From assembly GCF_019186805.1 (NCBI RefSeq), contig NZ_CP066783.1:4291501-4355500 (forward strand): a stretch of 64,000 nt of DNA, written 5' to 3'. This document shows, one piece after another, positions 24,000 through 32,596 of this stretch (positions are counted from its first letter, which is position 1; every line of letters starts with the position of its first letter). The stretch comes from Comamonas fluminis. GTDB lineage: Bacteria; Pseudomonadota; Gammaproteobacteria; Burkholderiales; Burkholderiaceae_C. Made by a program: the position numbers and the translations under genes. A model generated the notes under the pieces. The model was not told where the DNA came from and did no database searches. It saw only the letters and a list, made by a program, of their open reading frames with translations.

Positions 24000-24067
24000 G
24001 CCTGCTCCCTGTCATGATGGCGGCTGCGACTGGCACAATGCCATCCAGCCTAGCCAAATTACGATTG

Positions 24068-24083
24068 GTTAAATTGATTTAAC
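24068..24083. promoter_or_regulatory. Palindrome GTTAAAT-TG-ATTTAAC, IclR operator candidate
   Basis: This perfect 7-2-7 palindrome lies 27 bases before the IclR start and 69 bases before the FAH start, in an AT-rich divergent promoter, and is a likely site for the adjacent regulator. Confidence 0.6.
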
Positions 24084-24109
24084 TAAACAAAACACGATTC
24101 TATATTGCA

Positions 24110-24898
24110 ATGGACAAGGAACGCGCAGGGATTCAATCGGTAGAAGTCGGTTTCTCGCTGGTCGAGGCCCTGGCGCAGGCGCATGGCCCACTGATGCTCA
24201 AGGACCTGGCCGCCGCCGCCGGCATGAGCGCGGCCAAGGCCCACCGCTATCTGGTCAGCTTTCAGCGCATCGGGCTGGTGGCGCAGGATGAGCGCAATTC
24301 CCGCTATGACCTGGGGCCAGCGGCGCTCAAGATTGGCTTGGCCTCCATCGCCCGGCTGGACCCGGTGCGCCTGGCCCGCGAGCGCATTCCGGCATTGCTG
24401 GAGACACTGAACCACACGCTGGCCATTGCCGTCTGGGGCAACCACGGCCCCACCATCGTGCACTGGGAAGAATCGGCCCAGGCCGTGACCGCCAATCTGC
24501 GCCTGGGCGATGTCATGCCCATGCTGGCCTCGGCCACAGGCCGCTGCTTTAGCGCATGGCTACCCCGCGAGGTGACTGCACCGCTGCTGGAGCCTGAAAT
24601 TGAACGCGCCCGCAAGGCCCGCCGCCAGGACCTGCCGCAAACCGAAGAAGCCGTGGCCGCCATGCTGGCCGAGGTGCGCGAGCGCGGCACGGCCCGCGTG
24701 GTGGATACCGTGCTGCCCGGTATCGTGGCCTTTTGCGTGCCGGTCTTCGATGCATCCGGCCACATCGTGCTGGGCCTGATGACCCTGGGGTCGCTGGCGA
24801 CTTTCGACCCGGAATATGGTGGAGCCATAGACACGCCGCTGCAGGCCGCCGCCCGCCAGCTCTCCAGCGACCTGGGCTGGGGCGCCGCCGCCAGCTGA
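24110..24898 (+). CDS. IclR-family transcriptional regulator
   Basis: The 262-residue regulator has an N-terminal winged helix (SVEVGFSLVEALAQAHGPLMLKDLAAAAGMSAAKAHRYLVSF, split over about residues 8-50) and the IclR effector-binding domain (about 80-255) with GRCFSAWLP and LPGIVAFCVPVFDASGHIV. It is divergent from the FAH-family gene with a palindrome between them, so it probably controls that gene in response to an aromatic acid or a breakdown product. The ATG at 24110 gives the usual family length. Confidence 0.9.
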   Translation: MDKERAGIQSVEVGFSLVEALAQAHGPLMLKDLAAAAGMSAAKAHRYLVSFQRIGLVAQDERNSRYDLGPAALKIGLASIARLDPVRLARERIPALLETLNHTLAIAVWGNHGPTIVHWEESAQAVTANLRLGDVMPMLASATGRCFSAWLPREVTAPLLEPEIERARKARRQDLPQTEEAVAAMLAEVRERGTARVVDTVLPGIVAFCVPVFDASGHIVLGLMTLGSLATFDPEYGGAIDTPLQAAARQLSSDLGWGAAAS

Positions 24899-24931
24899 GT
24901 GACGACCGACCACCCTCGCAAAGACCTTCGC

Positions 24932-26083
24932 ATGGGCAGCCCCCGCAAGTCCTACAAAGCACTGATTCCCGTCACCGGCGTGGTGCTGACTGCCCACGCC
25001 GTCGTGCTGCTGGGCCTGCCAACGCTGCCCCAGCCACAACCACCGGCACCGCCGCCTGTGGTCATGGACACCCGCATGGTGGAGCTGGCACCGCCGCCGC
25101 CCGCTCCGGCATCCCCTGCTCCCCCTGCCCCTGAGCCAGCGCCACAACCGGCCCCGGCGCCCAAACCTCGCCTCAGGCCCAGACCTGCGCCTGTGCCCGC
25201 ACCAGCCCCATCAGAGTCACCAGCACCTGAAGAAACTCAGGAAAATCAGCCTCAACCCCAGGAAAAACCTGCGCCAGCCGCTCCTGAATCAGAAGCACCA
25301 CCTCCTGCGCCGCAACCACCAGCACCCGCCCCGGAGCCTCCAGCCGATCCGCCCGAAGCCAATGGCAGCGACACAGCACGCCCCCTGCAAGTCACCCCCG
25401 CAGGGGCTGCGCCACTGCCGCCGGGCACGGTGCTGCCCGTGACGCTGCCCAACTCAGCCACGCTGGAGTTCAATGCCTCGGGCCAGGTCAAAGGCTTTCA
25501 ATACTCTGCGGGCGCCCAGTTGCAGTGGCAGCACGATGGTCAGTACTACCAGGCACGCCAGTCCATCAGTATGTTTTTGATGGGCGAGCGCTCCCAGACC
25601 AGCGAAGGCCTGATTACGCCGCAAGGCCTGCAGCCACTGAACTTCACCGACAAGGGCCGCAAAACCCAGTCGGCCAGCTTTGACGTGGCCGCTGGCAAAG
25701 GCCACTACAGCGGCGGCACGGCTGACGCCGCAATTTCCGACGGCATTCAGGACCGGCTCAGCGTCTTTCTGCAGCTATCGGCGCTGATTGCGGGTTCCCC
25801 CGAAAAATACCCGCCCGGCACCGTCATTGAGCTGACCTCCAGCAGTGCCCGCGCCGCGGCGCGCTGGCAGTTCCGCGTGGGCGCAACCGAGGCGCTGGAG
25901 CTGCCCATTGGCAGCGTCATGGCCGTGCGGCTGGACAAGCTGCCCAGCAAAAGCAGCGACCAGCATGGCGCCGTCTGGCTGGCCCCGGCCATGCAATACC
26001 TGCCCGTGCGCATCAAACTGACGCAGGGACACGACGACTTTGTGGACCTGCAGCTCAAGAGATACGCCCCCGCGCCGCAGTGA
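24932..26083 (+). CDS. Proline-rich DUF3108 protein with TonB-like linker
   Basis: The 383-residue protein has one N-terminal membrane helix (about residues 12-30), then about 110 residues very rich in Pro, Ala and Glu with PAP and PEP repeats, like the periplasm-spanning linker of TonB, and a C-terminal DUF3108 domain (about 150-380). The linker would carry the C-terminal domain through the periplasm. DUF3108 proteins have no proven function. It begins just after the IclR stop codon: an in-frame GTG at 24899 abuts that stop and is an alternative start, so read-through transcription from IclR is likely. Confidence 0.75.
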   Translation: MGSPRKSYKALIPVTGVVLTAHAVVLLGLPTLPQPQPPAPPPVVMDTRMVELAPPPPAPASPAPPAPEPAPQPAPAPKPRLRPRPAPVPAPAPSESPAPEETQENQPQPQEKPAPAAPESEAPPPAPQPPAPAPEPPADPPEANGSDTARPLQVTPAGAAPLPPGTVLPVTLPNSATLEFNASGQVKGFQYSAGAQLQWQHDGQYYQARQSISMFLMGERSQTSEGLITPQGLQPLNFTDKGRKTQSASFDVAAGKGHYSGGTADAAISDGIQDRLSVFLQLSALIAGSPEKYPPGTVIELTSSSARAAARWQFRVGATEALELPIGSVMAVRLDKLPSKSSDQHGAVWLAPAMQYLPVRIKLTQGHDDFVDLQLKRYAPAPQ

Positions 26084-26394
26084 AAGCCGCCCTCATGCAC
26101 GGCATAAACCCTGAGAAGACGGCATCCAGAGCGCTTTTCGTAGCGCTCACACACCGGCAAGACCACGCCCTGCCATCGCCACACCAACCGGCGCGATGGA
26201 CTACTGCGGCTTCGGAATACCGGTTCGTCGTTGGCGGCGCAAATCCATGGAATACTGCATAGAACGTGCTGGCGTAGAGATCGTCAACACGTTCTCAGAT
26301 GTCCTGGGCGGGCGCTTCACCCTTGAAATGCCGCATCTGGCCACCATCTCAGGATGGCAGGCATGCCCATAACGGAAGTGAAAGGAGGAACACC
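26084..26394. promoter_or_regulatory. Gene-free region upstream of the DUF3567 gene
   Basis: No convincing gene is seen in these 311 bases. The region holds an imperfect 14-bp inverted repeat (26261-26274 with 26282-26295, two mismatches, 7-base loop) about 100 bases upstream of the next start, and the ribosome binding site AGGAGG at 26384-26389. Confidence 0.5.
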
Positions 26395-26697
26395 ATGCAA
26401 ATGCTTTACGACTCGGAATCCTTTGCGGTGCTCCATCTGCGTCCAGACATGGAAGCAGACGCTCCGGCAGGCACCGCCGTGGCTGAGCCCAAAATCCAGG
26501 CCCATCAACTGCCTCGCCACGGTTTTGAAATCGTGGACAAGCGCTCCGGCAAAGAGGTTTATCTCGATGGATCCTGGGCTGAAATGTTCCAGAAGCAGAT
26601 TCTGGCCTGGCAGCAAGATGCGCCGACCGAAGAAGAGGTAGAGGAAATCCTCGACACCTATACCGGTCTGGCCCAGCAACCTGTCATCGTCCACTGA
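26395..26697 (+). CDS. DUF3567 family protein
   Basis: The 100-residue acidic protein (MQMLYDSESFAVLHL... RHGFEIVDKRSGKEVYLDGSWAEMFQKQ) matches the small DUF3567 family found in Burkholderiales. It is cytoplasmic with no signal and no known function. AGGAGG lies 6 bases before the ATG, suggesting strong translation, and a perfect 12-bp stem terminator follows directly, so it is a highly expressed single-gene unit. Confidence 0.88.
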   Translation: MQMLYDSESFAVLHLRPDMEADAPAGTAVAEPKIQAHQLPRHGFEIVDKRSGKEVYLDGSWAEMFQKQILAWQQDAPTEEEVEEILDTYTGLAQQPVIVH

Positions 26698-26715
26698 GCC
26701 CTTCGCTTCAATCAC

Positions 26716-26747
26716 AAAAGCCACTCAATACTCTGAGTGGCTTTTTT
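26716..26747 (+). terminator. Terminator after the DUF3567 gene
   Basis: A 12-bp stem AAAAGCCACTCA/TGAGTGGCTTTT with a 6-base loop ends in six T residues, 19 bases beyond the stop codon. Confidence 0.9.
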
Positions 26748-26771
26748 CATGGCTTTCGTAGCCCCCTCAAT

Positions 26772-26793
26772 CGCTGGCAGCTATCATTTTCTA
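26772..26793. repeat. Dispersed AGCTATCAAA-type repeat
   Basis: CGCTGGCAGCTATCATTTTC overlaps the end of the small membrane protein gene. Confidence 0.4.
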
Positions 26794-27014
26794 AGCAGCA
26801 GTGTCGCAACACTGGCTGGCAGCATGCAGGCCACAAAGCCCAGCAGCCAGCCACCGGCACCCAGCGTCAGCCAGTAAACCCAGTCAATGCCCTGCTCGGC
26901 ACAGTGAATCTCGCATTGCGGGTTGTGCTGCCAGGCCATCCACATCACCAGCCCACCGACCAGACAGCCTGCACACAGGCTGATGGCGAAGCAGATAAGC
27001 CAGGGCTTTTTCAT
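26784..27014 (-). CDS. Small two-helix membrane protein
   Basis: The 76-residue protein begins MKKPWLICFAISLCAG and has two hydrophobic segments (about residues 5-26 and 47-70) separated by a loop with NPQCEIHCAEQG, whose two Cys residues could form a disulfide outside the membrane. No family is recognised. It follows the Excalibur-domain gene by four bases and is probably co-translated with it. Confidence 0.55.
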   Translation of the reverse strand: MKKPWLICFAISLCAGCLVGGLVMWMAWQHNPQCEIHCAEQGIDWVYWLTLGAGGWLLGFVACMLPASVATLLLRK

Positions 27015-27018
27015 GCAA

Positions 27019-27321
27019 TTAACGGCACCACTGCTTTTCGCATGGCACTCCATCTCCGTTGCCATCCATCTTGGTGCCAGGACAGTTACGCAAGAAATAG
27101 GTTGCCTCTTCACAAGAAGTCATCTGCGAACAATGGGTACGGCCATCACATTTGAATTTGGACGTGCTTGTCCCCACGTCAACGGCGCGGGGCCTTGGCT
27201 CCGATAGAAGCAACGCAGGCGCGCTCTCCACGCTCTCTGCCAGCTTTCGTTTGCCATCAAAGTGCGTATATGCCTGCCAGGCACCTATCGCAACCACAAC
27301 CCAGAAAATCAGTCTGAACAC
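27019..27321 (-). CDS. Excalibur calcium-binding domain protein
   Basis: The 100-residue protein has an N-terminal membrane anchor (FRLIFWVVVAIGAW) and a C-terminal Excalibur domain with Cys pairs and the metal loop DGNGDGVPCE (about residues 85-94), related to EF-hand loops. The domain is extracytoplasmic and its biological role is unknown. It is first in a two-gene unit with a small membrane protein. Confidence 0.85.
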   Translation of the reverse strand: MFRLIFWVVVAIGAWQAYTHFDGKRKLAESVESAPALLLSEPRPRAVDVGTSTSKFKCDGRTHCSQMTSCEEATYFLRNCPGTKMDGNGDGVPCEKQWCR

Positions 27322-27400
27322 TCATCCCCTCCTGTTTTTCGTTTAATCGCCAGGATCGTATCAATATTCAGAACTTCGGCTCCAGCCCGCTGCCGCTTCC

Positions 27401-28489
27401 TCACGTAGCTTTCAGATTCAGCCACCGGTACAGCGGGGCCACCAGCAGCAGCACGGCAATCAGGCGGCAGACCTGAAAGGCGGTGACCACGGGCACACCC
27501 AGTTGCAGCACCTTGGCGGTAATCGCCATCTCGGTAATGCCGCCCGGCGATGTTCCCAGCAGCAGCGTGACCCAGGGCAGGCCCGTGCCCCCGTGCAGCA
27601 GCCAGGCAAAGCCTGCACAAAGCACCATCAGCCCCACGGTGCCCAGCGCCACCATGCCCAGCCAGCGCGGTGCAGTGTGCAGAAACTCGCGCCGGAAACG
27701 CACGCCCAGACTGACGCCAATCACCAGCTGCGCTGCATTCATCAGCCATTGCGGCACGGCAGACAGCTCAATGCCCGCCATGGTCAGCCCCATGGAGACC
27801 ATGAGTGCGCCCAGAAACCAGGGGTTGGCACGCTTGAGCCATAGCATCAGCAGCGCCCCGGCCCCTGTGGCCAGCGCCAGCCATGCAAAGCCCGGCCATT
27901 GCACGATGCGAATGCTGGGCGCCGTCAGGCCGGGGTCGCCATGCAAGCCCGCCCATTGCAGGGCAAACGGAATCGTCACCGTCACAATCACCAGCCGCAG
28001 ACTGTGGCTGGCGGCCACCAGATCGGTCCGCGCCTGTTCGCGCTCGGCCAGCAGTGTCATCTCGGAAGCCGCGCCAATCGCGCCTGAAAAATACGTGGTG
28101 GCGCGCAGCCGCTCTTCGGTCATGCCCGGCAGTTGCAGCATGCCGGGCGCCTGCACCCGATACAGCCAGCGCCCAAAGGCCCAGCCCAGAAGCAACGCCC
28201 AGGCAATAGCCAGCGCAATGGCCCACCACAGGCCTGCCACCAGCGCCGTCACCGCGGGGGTGAAGTACAGACCCAAGGCGCCGCCAATCGTCCACTGCCC
28301 CAGGTTGCGCAGCCAGCCCCAGCTTTGCGTGGGCGCCCCAGCAATCGAGACCAGCGACACCGAAATCAACGGCCCCAGCATCCACGGCAGCGGCGTGTGC
28401 AGCATCAGACATAGCTGCGCCGCCAGCCAGGCCAGCAGCAAGGTGGCGGCAACATGCAGCAAAAAGCGAGGGGAAGGCAAAACAGACAT
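27401..28489 (-). CDS. AbrB-family membrane transporter-like protein (PF05145)
   Basis: The 362-residue integral membrane protein has about ten hydrophobic segments in two repeats, with PWMLGPLISVSLVS near the N-terminus and PWVTLLLGTSPGGITEMAITAKVLQLGVPVVTAFQVCRL near the C-terminus. The SPGGITEM motif is diagnostic of this family, misnamed ammonia monooxygenase in databases. Transport of an unknown solute is inferred. The start at 28489 fits the first helix; the frame extends upstream without a better start. It is divergent from the ChaN-like gene. Confidence 0.85.
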   Translation of the reverse strand: MSVLPSPRFLLHVAATLLLAWLAAQLCLMLHTPLPWMLGPLISVSLVSIAGAPTQSWGWLRNLGQWTIGGALGLYFTPAVTALVAGLWWAIALAIAWALLLGWAFGRWLYRVQAPGMLQLPGMTEERLRATTYFSGAIGAASEMTLLAEREQARTDLVAASHSLRLVIVTVTIPFALQWAGLHGDPGLTAPSIRIVQWPGFAWLALATGAGALLMLWLKRANPWFLGALMVSMGLTMAGIELSAVPQWLMNAAQLVIGVSLGVRFRREFLHTAPRWLGMVALGTVGLMVLCAGFAWLLHGGTGLPWVTLLLGTSPGGITEMAITAKVLQLGVPVVTAFQVCRLIAVLLLVAPLYRWLNLKAT

Positions 28490-28614
28490 GTGCACAGGGC
28501 ACCGGCAAGGCACGACAATGGCGAATGCCGCAGTATCGCGGCAAAACTCGGTGGGCAAAGCCATAGCTACAAAGCCATGCCCCGTCTTTCAACAGATTGG
28601 ACTGGTTGATATTT

Positions 28615-29520
28615 ATGTGGATGGCATCACAGGCGCTGACGCGCCCTGCACTCTCTTCCCTGGCACGGGCTGGCGCACTGACTGGTGTGCTGCTGGCAGC
28701 GGGCTGCGCCCACCAAAGCCCCGCCCTCACCACAGATGCCGAATGGCAGCAGACGCTGACCCAGTGGCACGGCGCCAAGATCATCGCCTTGGGTGAGCAG
28801 CACGACCAGATCGCCCATCACCAGTGGGAAGCGCAGACCGTCCAGCAACTGGCGGCGCAGCAACGGCTGAGCGCACTGGTCATTGAGATGGCCCCTGCGG
28901 GCGGCAGCACGGCAGGCTTGCCCGCCACTGCCAGCGAAGAGCAGGTGCAGCAAGCCCTGCACTGGCAAAGCGGCAGCGCGGGTGGCGGCTGGCCCTGGAA
29001 GGACTATGGCCCCATGGTGATGAACGCCGTGCGCGCCGGTGTGCCTGTGCTGGGCGGCAACCTGCCGCGTACGCAGATGAAACAGACCATGGGGGAGACC
29101 CGCTATGACAGCCATCTGCCTGCCGCAGGCTGGCAGGCGCAGCTGGACGCCATCAAGGAAGGCCACTGCGGCCTGCTGCCCGAATCGCAGTTCGCACCCA
29201 TGGCCCGCATTCAGCTGGCGCGTGATGAATCCATGGCCAAAGTCACGGCATCCGCCGTGCAGCAACAGGCTCAGCCTGGGCAGGCGGTGCTGCTGGTGGC
29301 AGGACGCGGCCATGTGCGCAGCGATATTGGCGTGCCCACCTGGCTGCCCAAGGATTTCCAGCAAAAAGTGGCAATAGCCCAGTCAGATAAAGCGCAAGCA
29401 GCTATCAATATGCAAGCAGACAAACTGCTGACGCTGACAGGTAACGCCTCCAAAGACCAATGCGCCGAACTGCGCGAGCAGTGGAAGAGCCGCCCTGCGC
29501 CCAGGCCTCAGGCCAACTGA
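28615..29520 (+). CDS. ChaN-family lipoprotein (haem-binding uptake-like)
   Basis: The 301-residue protein has a lipobox LAAGC at about residue 32. The ChaN fold is indicated by IIALGEQHDQIAHHQWEAQ (about 60-78), LSALVIEMAP, and LLVAGRGHVRSDIGVPTWL near the C-terminus. ChaN of Campylobacter binds haem; the role in this organism is unproven. Codons around residues 258-268 carry an in-frame copy of the dispersed repeat. Two ATGs (28615 and 28621) and a TTG at 28597 compete as start; the ATG at 28615 gives a normal signal length. Confidence 0.82.
   Translation: MWMASQALTRPALSSLARAGALTGVLLAAGCAHQSPALTTDAEWQQTLTQWHGAKIIALGEQHDQIAHHQWEAQTVQQLAAQQRLSALVIEMAPAGGSTAGLPATASEEQVQQALHWQSGSAGGGWPWKDYGPMVMNAVRAGVPVLGGNLPRTQMKQTMGETRYDSHLPAAGWQAQLDAIKEGHCGLLPESQFAPMARIQLARDESMAKVTASAVQQQAQPGQAVLLVAGRGHVRSDIGVPTWLPKDFQQKVAIAQSDKAQAAINMQADKLLTLTGNASKDQCAELREQWKSRPAPRPQAN
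29387..29417. repeat. Dispersed repeat, intragenic copy
   Basis: AAGCGCAAGCAGCTATCAAT lies inside the ChaN-like gene and keeps its frame; it matches the copy at 54806-54859 closely. Confidence 0.5.
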
Positions 29521-29529
29521 CGGCTCGGC

Positions 29530-29823
29530 TCAGTCCAGCAGGCCCTTGTCCTTGAGGGCCTGCTGCAACAACCGGGCCACCTGCGCATCTGGCAGGCGGG
29601 CGGTGTAATTCAGAGTGTGGAACCAGGGGTTGGGGTGGTCTGTCTCGAAGTCGCAGTCCACCACCAGCCGGTAACCTGGCGAATGGGGCGGGTGTGCAGC
29701 CAGATATTCGGCCAGCCAGTCCCGCACCCAGTCGCCACAGTCGTCAAAGTTTTCTCTGCCAAAGACCTCTTCAACCCGCCGCAGCGGCAGCTTGAAGCAG
29801 AAGCTGGTGGCGGGTTGGTACAC
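29530..29823 (-). CDS. Hypothetical 97-residue protein
   Basis: This small acidic-to-neutral protein has no signal or membrane segment and no recognised family. A tract VDCDFETDHPNPWFHTLNYTARLPD is rich in Asp, His and aromatic residues. Its start lies four bases after the stop of the PAS-GGDEF-EAL gene on the same strand, so the two are almost certainly co-transcribed and perhaps coupled. Confidence 0.6.
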   Translation of the reverse strand: MYQPATSFCFKLPLRRVEEVFGRENFDDCGDWVRDWLAEYLAAHPPHSPGYRLVVDCDFETDHPNPWFHTLNYTARLPDAQVARLLQQALKDKGLLD

Positions 29824-29827
29824 GCGC

Positions 29828-32545
29828 TTAAATCACCACGCCGTCTTCAACGCTCAGCAAATCCACCAAAGGCTGCCCGGCACCCGCTTTTTCCAGCAGG
29901 CGCGTGAACTCTTCGGCAGGCAGCGGACGGCTGCAGAAATAGCCCTGGAAGAAGTCACAACCCTTGTCTTGCAGAAACTGCAGCTGTTCGCGGGTTTCAA
30001 CGCCTTCGGCCAGCACTTTCAGGCCCATGGCATGGCCCAGCGCAATCACGGAGCTGCTGATCGTCATGTCATCGCAGCTGTGAGGAATGTCGCGGATAAA
30101 GCCTTGGTCGATCTTGAGCAGGTCGAGCGGGAAGCGCTTGAGGTGAGCCAGCGATGAATAGCCGGTGCCAAAGTCATCAATGGCCAAGCGCAGACCCAGC
30201 CCACGCAGGCGGTTGAGCACCGCCAGCGCCTCTTCGGGCTGCTCGGCCAGAGCGCTTTCGGTGATCTCCAGCTCCAGCGACTGCGCTGGGAAGCCGGAAG
30301 CCGCCAGCACCTGCGCTGTTTCCCCCGCAATATCCGTCAGCAGGAACTGGTGCAGCGAGACATTGACCGCGATGGTCAGCTCCGGCAGGCCTGCAGTGCG
30401 CCATTGCTGGCCCTGGCGGCAGGCCTCGCCCAGCACCCACAGGCCCAGCTGGCCGATGATGCCCGAGCTTTCCGCCACAGGAATAAAACGGGCGGGCGAA
30501 ATCAGCCCCTCTTCAGGGTCCAGCCAGCGAACCAGGGCTTCCGCCCCCATCAGCTGGCCTGTGCGCAGGTCAATCTGCGGCTGGTAGTACAGGCGCATAT
30601 GGCCCAGCTCCAGCGCCTTGCGCAGTCGCGCCTCCAGCGCCAGTCGTTCACGGGCCGCCTGCGTCATTTCTTCATGGAAGAAGCACCAGGCATTGGAGCC
30701 GCGGCTCTTGGCGCCGTACACCGCCGCATGCGCGCCCTGCATCAGGTCTTCGGTGCTCAAGGCATGGTCGGGGTACAGGCAGATGCCCACGCTCACGCTC
30801 ACCACCACGGACAGGCCATCCGGCGTAGTCCAGGGTTTGGCAGCCGCGGCCATCAGGCGCTCGGCCACCTCGACCGCGTCGTCATTGTCATTCAGGTTTT
30901 GCGCCACCACGCACAGCTCGTCACCCGCCAGTCGGCCAATGATGTCTTCAGCGCGCAACGCACCCTGCACCTGGGCCGTGATGTGCTTGAGCACCTCGTC
31001 GCCGATGGAGTGACCATAGCTGTCATTCACATCCTTGAAGCGGTCGATATTGAGCAGCATGACCGCCAGGCGGCGGCTATCGACCTTGGAGCGCGCCACG
31101 GCATTGCCCAGCAGGCGCGCAAACTGCGCCCGGTTGGGCAGGCCCGTCAGCACATCGCGGTGAGAGAGGAATTCCAGCTGCTTTTCACGCGCCTTCTCGG
31201 CAGAGATATCCGTGAACATGCAGACGTAATGCGTCACCACGCCTGCCGCATCCTTGACCGCACTCAGCGACATGTGCTCGGGGAAGACCTCGCCGCTCTT
31301 GCGCTTGTTCCAGATTTCGCCCTGCCAGTGGCCCGTGGCATGCATGCTGGCCCACATGGCGTCATAGAACTCCTTGCCATGACGGCCGGACTTGAACATG
31401 CGCGGCGTCTGGCCCAGCATTTCTGCCTCGGTAAAGCCCAGCAGGCGCGTAAACGAGTTGTTGACCGAAAGAATACGGCTGCGTGCATCGGTCACGACCA
31501 CGCCTTCAATCGTGTTGTCCACCACCGTCGCCGCCAGACGGCGACGTTCGTCGGCCTCCCGGCTGGCGGTCTGGTCGGTCAGCAGGCCTGAGATGCGCAA
31601 CAGCTTGCCATCGGGGTCCTTGTGCGCCTGTCCACGCGCACGGAACCAGCGGTACATGCCGTCAAAGCACAGCAGTCTGGCATTGAGCACCAGCATACTG
31701 CCCTGCGTCACCGTCTCCTTGAGATCCAGACGCGCGGCCTCGGCATCCTCAGGGTGCACGCGGGTGTAGAAGTCAAAGTCGCGGGCCAGATCCTGCCCCT
31801 TGTAATGCAGCAATGCGCCCATCCCGGAGGAAAGGTTCAGCTTCTGCTGCACCGCATCCCATTCCCAGACGCCGCTGCCACTGCCTTCCAGTGCCATGCG
31901 CAGCATGGTTTCGCTGCGGGTCAGGGCATTGCGGGCATTGACCATCTCGCTCAAGTCCTGCAGCACACACACCAGCGCCACAGGGCCGCGCACGCCAGAA
32001 GCAGCCACGTGGCTGATGGTGCACAGCACTGGCGTGACCTTGCCTGTCGTGGCATGGGTGCAGTGGCGCAGGGTCTGAAAGTGGTCCAGACTGCCGTCAA
32101 GCAGGCGCTCGATCTGCAAAGCCACTTCTGCGGGGTCGTCAGCGGGCACCAGCGCTCTGAAGTCCTTGCCGCGCAAGGATTCCACGCTGCAACCCAGCCA
32201 GCCAGCCAGCTTGGCATTGGCCCAGGAAATCTCGGCGCCGCCCACATGCACGCGCGCCATGCCCGCCGGGGCATAGCGCACGACCAGTTCCAGCTCCTGC
32301 GCTGTCTCCTGGCGCACCTGGTCCGCGCGTTGCTTGCGCGCAATCAGCCTGGCCGCCACTGCCGAAGAGATGAGCAACCAAGCGATAAACAGGCTTATCT
32401 GCCAGCGCACGGACTGCTGGTGCGTCGATACATCAAAATAATCGAGCACCCAGGCCTGCGCGCCCAGCCATATCACCCCAGCGCACACATAGAGAGTGAT
32501 AAACACCCAGGGTGCGATGCGAGAGTTCCCCCTCTCGTTTTTCAT
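29828..32545 (-). CDS. PAS-GGDEF-EAL protein, cyclic di-GMP phosphodiesterase candidate
   Basis: The 905-residue membrane protein begins with two helices (about residues 10-30 and 45-62), then several PAS domains (about 80-450), a GGDEF domain and a C-terminal EAL domain. The EAL domain keeps GAEALVRWLDPEEG, and DDFGTGYSSLAHLKRFPLDLLKID, so cyclic di-GMP hydrolysis is expected. The GGDEF motif reads AGDEL, which departs from the catalytic GG[DE]EF and probably abolishes cyclase activity, leaving a regulatory role such as GTP binding. AAAGGAAA lies before the ATG at 32545. It is divergent from purU with 51 bases between starts. Confidence 0.9.
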   Translation of the reverse strand: MKNERGNSRIAPWVFITLYVCAGVIWLGAQAWVLDYFDVSTHQQSVRWQISLFIAWLLISSAVAARLIARKQRADQVRQETAQELELVVRYAPAGMARVHVGGAEISWANAKLAGWLGCSVESLRGKDFRALVPADDPAEVALQIERLLDGSLDHFQTLRHCTHATTGKVTPVLCTISHVAASGVRGPVALVCVLQDLSEMVNARNALTRSETMLRMALEGSGSGVWEWDAVQQKLNLSSGMGALLHYKGQDLARDFDFYTRVHPEDAEAARLDLKETVTQGSMLVLNARLLCFDGMYRWFRARGQAHKDPDGKLLRISGLLTDQTASREADERRRLAATVVDNTIEGVVVTDARSRILSVNNSFTRLLGFTEAEMLGQTPRMFKSGRHGKEFYDAMWASMHATGHWQGEIWNKRKSGEVFPEHMSLSAVKDAAGVVTHYVCMFTDISAEKAREKQLEFLSHRDVLTGLPNRAQFARLLGNAVARSKVDSRRLAVMLLNIDRFKDVNDSYGHSIGDEVLKHITAQVQGALRAEDIIGRLAGDELCVVAQNLNDNDDAVEVAERLMAAAAKPWTTPDGLSVVVSVSVGICLYPDHALSTEDLMQGAHAAVYGAKSRGSNAWCFFHEEMTQAARERLALEARLRKALELGHMRLYYQPQIDLRTGQLMGAEALVRWLDPEEGLISPARFIPVAESSGIIGQLGLWVLGEACRQGQQWRTAGLPELTIAVNVSLHQFLLTDIAGETAQVLAASGFPAQSLELEITESALAEQPEEALAVLNRLRGLGLRLAIDDFGTGYSSLAHLKRFPLDLLKIDQGFIRDIPHSCDDMTISSSVIALGHAMGLKVLAEGVETREQLQFLQDKGCDFFQGYFCSRPLPAEEFTRLLEKAGAGQPLVDLLSVEDGVVI

Positions 32546-32596
32546 GAATTTCCTTTGTCCGCAGGGTCGTCGCCTTGCTGCGACAATTGCCCAGCT

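Noticed and set aside
21966..24017. A 683-codon plus-strand open frame opposite the TraB/GumN and FAH genes
   Set aside because: Composition is antisense-like (His, Gln, Ala), it runs across the boundary between two real genes, and no domain is visible.
26080..26262. A 60-codon open frame after the DUF3108 gene
   Set aside because: No ribosome binding site, no recognisable sequence, and it overlaps an intergenic region with palindromes.
31622..32596. Upstream extension of the purU frame over the antisense strand of the PAS gene
   Set aside because: The frame is open by chance; conserved PurU sequence starts at 32597 and there is no ribosome binding site or domain upstream.
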